A stretch of DNA of 33,578 nt, taken from positions 1 through 33,578 of the forward strand of contig JAFSXX010000001.1 of NCBI GenBank assembly GCA_017443845.1. Reading direction: 5' to 3'. The notes beneath the pieces were generated by a model. That model saw only the letters and a program-made list of their open reading frames with translations. It made no database searches and was not told the DNA's origin. Origin of the DNA: Bacteroidales bacterium (GTDB taxonomy: Bacteria > Bacteroidota > Bacteroidia > Bacteroidales > UBA932). This document shows, piece by piece, positions 32,300-33,578 of this stretch. The position numbers were made by a program, and so were the translations under genes. Positions within the stretch are counted from its first letter, which is position 1. Every line of letters begins with the position of its first letter.

Positions 32300-33333
32300 A
32301 GCCGTCCCTCCATATATTCCCTTATGGCCTCCGTGAGCATATCGTTTTCCTGAGGGGTCTGTGCGGCGATGCGGAAGTATCTCTCATCCAACCCCTCGAA
32401 ATTGGACGCGTCGCGGATAAGCAGGCCGCGTTCGTGTGCCAGATGGGACTTGAGTTCCGCCGCGCTGCCTTCCTTGAGGCGGCAGAGCATAAAATGGGTC
32501 TCGCTCCGGAAGGCCGAAACGCCGGGGATGGCGTCCAGGCATCCGCGGAGCCGCTCCGATTCCCCGAGGAGGGCGTCGAGGTCGATGGGGGCCTCGTCGG
32601 GATGCTCACTCAGATAAAGCCCGGCCTCGATGGCGATGGCGTTTACCGACCAGGGCATCCGTACCGCCCTGACGCGGGAAAGGAGTTCCGGCGAGGCAGT
32701 GATATATCCGAGCCTGAGACCCGGCATAGCGTAGCGCTTGGTCATCGAGTGCAACTGGATTATATTCGGCATCGCGGCGGCTTCTGCCTCGGAGAGCAGC
32801 TCCCTGCGGGTGAAGAATCCGTAGGACTGGTCGATTACGAATACCGTCTCCGGATGGCTCCCTATCGCCGCCAGCAATTCCTCTCGGGGAACGACTCCTC
32901 CGGTTGGGTTGTTGGGATTGCAGAGCCACAGCATATCGGTGTCCGCTGGGATTTCGGGCAGGGTTCCCGCCTGTGCGGCTTGAATATTCGTTATCAGGTG
33001 CCCGTGGAGCCGGCAGGCATCGGCATACTCGCTGAAAGTGGGCTGCAGGATGGCCGTGCGGCTTCCCCTGAATGCCAGGGCTATGAGATAGATGGCCTCC
33101 GTTGCGCCGTTTGTGACGCAGACCGAAGCGGCGTCGCCCAGGCCGTTAAGGGCGGCAAGGCGCGCCTCGAGGGTATAGGGCTCCGGCTCGGGATAGCTTC
33201 CGACCGCGTCGAGATGCCTCCCCAGATGCTCCTTGAGGCCCGAAAGGTCCACTTTTCCATAGACATTCGAGCTGAAATTGGCCTTTATCGGCCTGCCGTA
33301 GAGATATGCGTCGTCGCCGTGTCCCTTTATCAT
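32296..33333 (-). CDS. cobD: PLP-dependent threonine-phosphate decarboxylase (CobD type)
   Basis: Cytoplasmic fold-type I PLP enzyme of 345 residues. In the CobD role it decarboxylates threonine phosphate to aminopropanol phosphate for the partner CbiB. Visible motifs are TNGATEAIYLIA (74-85), NPNNPTGG (139-146), VIDQSY with Asp168, the Schiff-base Lys199 in HSMTKRYAMPGLRLGY and the substrate-carboxylate Arg207. The sequence alone fits both CobD and histidinol-phosphate aminotransferase; the 4-nt overlap with cbiB decides for CobD. Salmonella CobD and CbiB names are used here, and the symbol clashes with the aerobic-pathway cobD. Confidence 0.88.
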   Translation of the reverse strand: MIKGHGDDAYLYGRPIKANFSSNVYGKVDLSGLKEHLGRHLDAVGSYPEPEPYTLEARLAALNGLGDAASVCVTNGATEAIYLIALAFRGSRTAILQPTFSEYADACRLHGHLITNIQAAQAGTLPEIPADTDMLWLCNPNNPTGGVVPREELLAAIGSHPETVFVIDQSYGFFTRRELLSEAEAAAMPNIIQLHSMTKRYAMPGLRLGYITASPELLSRVRAVRMPWSVNAIAIEAGLYLSEHPDEAPIDLDALLGESERLRGCLDAIPGVSAFRSETHFMLCRLKEGSAAELKSHLAHERGLLIRDASNFEGLDERYFRIAAQTPQENDMLTEAIREYMEGRL

Positions 33334-33353
33334 CGCGGTTTTGTTTGAGAGGG

Positions 33354-33361
33354 CAAAGATA
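33354..33361 (-). promoter_or_regulatory. -7 promoter element for the cobD-cbiB unit
   Basis: On the minus strand this reads TATCTTTG, an exact TAnnTTTG match 20 nt before the decarboxylase ATG. TTTG at 33387-33390 (minus) is a possible but over-spaced -33 element. Confidence 0.55.
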
Positions 33362-33379
33362 ATCTATTCGCGGCAGAGT

Positions 33380-33412
33380 TTTGATGCAAACGGTTAAAAA
33401 TGATTACATTTG
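33380..33412 (+). promoter_or_regulatory. Rightward promoter before a structured RNA
   Basis: TTTG (33380-33383) and TACATTTG (33405-33412), separated by 21 nt, match the Bacteroidota -33 and -7 elements. Transcription would start near 33419 and run into the folded segment that follows. It is divergent from the cobD promoter. Confidence 0.6.
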
Positions 33413-33419
33413 CCAGACA

Positions 33420-33570
33420 AATACAGGACATAGATATGAAAATTTCTTGTAGCGAGGAAAACCATCGGAAACGATACGTCAGGTGGGCGATGTAATATCA
33501 CTTGCATCAGCACGTTAGGCGAGTATCACAGTGTTTCCTTTGATTGCTGCAATATCGGATTATTTCATTC
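33420..33570 (+). ncRNA. Candidate rod-shaped small RNA or leader (possibly 6S-like)
   Basis: Five helices nest without crossing. These are ATGAAA/TTTCAT (33436-33441 with 33563-33568), TTGTAGC/GCTGCAA (33447-33453 with 33546-33552, one G-U), AGGAAA/TTTCCT (33455-33460 with 33534-33539), GATAC/GTATC (33473-33477 with 33523-33527) and GATGTAA/TTGCATC (33489-33495 with 33502-33508, 6-nt loop). An asymmetric internal bubble (33461-33472 opposite 33528-33533) contains a possible ATCG-GAAA-CGAT hairpin. A promoter lies just upstream. The only reading frame, 19 codons from 33436, is unconvincing. A long rod with a central bubble recalls 6S RNA, though it is shorter; a riboswitch for a gene beyond the window is also possible. 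The extents are approximate. Confidence 0.45.
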
Positions 33571-33578
33571 AATTTTGC

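Noticed and set aside
32434-33348. 304-codon plus-strand frame opposite the CobD-type decarboxylase
   Set aside because: The minus-strand gene has a complete PLP active site and overlaps cbiB in an operon; the plus frame is a shadow.
33436-33495. 19-codon reading frame at the right end
   Set aside because: It falls inside the nested helices of the candidate RNA, has no recognisable product and is too short to support.
1-33578. tRNA, rRNA, CRISPR array, insertion sequence or prophage
   Set aside because: No cloverleaf-like sequence, regularly spaced repeats, transposase or integrase reading frame was seen on either strand.

Overview
The window looks like chromosomal DNA of a Bacteroidota bacterium, most likely an uncultured gut- or rumen-type Bacteroidales of moderately high GC. 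The evidence is a SusC/SusD pair with its own ECF sigma/FecR anti-sigma couple, Bacteroidota-type -7 promoter elements (TAnnTTTG) in front of many transcription units, PCMD and DUF4374 proteins, and an Hmu-type chelatase/motor cluster. The genus cannot be settled from the sequence.

Left part (1-7100): ECF sigma factor, FecR anti-sigma factor, a SusC-type TonB transporter with an N-terminal STN signalling domain, and a SusD lipoprotein, closed by a strong terminator. This is a trans-envelope signalling and uptake cassette for an unknown glycan or peptide. No degradative enzyme is encoded beside it. Next (7115-13920) come housekeeping or envelope genes: CreD on the minus strand, then a ZIP metal transporter, a NfeD/YqiJ-like protein with a flotillin and a small Xre regulator, an intergenic region with two copies of one long inverted repeat, and a full-length DsbD. 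A minus-strand GT4 glycosyltransferase follows, preceded by an unusual palindromic element at 15105-15226.

Right part (15235-33333): an almost continuous tetrapyrrole/corrinoid region organised around a divergent control region at 23211-23490. Rightward, a cobalamin riboswitch precedes a BtuB-like TonB receptor and a DUF4374 surface lipoprotein. After a terminator and a new promoter come cbiA and btuF-btuC-btuD, with 4-nt start/stop overlaps. A convergent minus-strand pair encodes the threonine-phosphate decarboxylase (CobD type) and CbiB. Leftward from the control region runs an operon encoding an exported CbiK-family protein, a very large CobN/HmuS-family chelatase subunit with a transmembrane anchor at each end, a polytopic membrane protein, an ExbB/TolQ-type motor protein and a DUF2149 (ExbD-like) protein. 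An esterase and a PCMD protein follow in the same direction.

The most interesting reading is that the leftward operon is an envelope-located tetrapyrrole metal-handling machine, related to the hmuSTUV genes of Porphyromonas and Bacteroides. It would be powered by a proton motor rather than by CobS/CobT-type AAA+ subunits, and it is wired here into corrinoid import and late cobamide assembly. The exported CbiK homologue appears to have lost both active-site histidines of the canonical cobaltochelatase. At the right end, a good promoter precedes a roughly 130-nt, fully nested rod-like fold that may be an undescribed or 6S-like small RNA.
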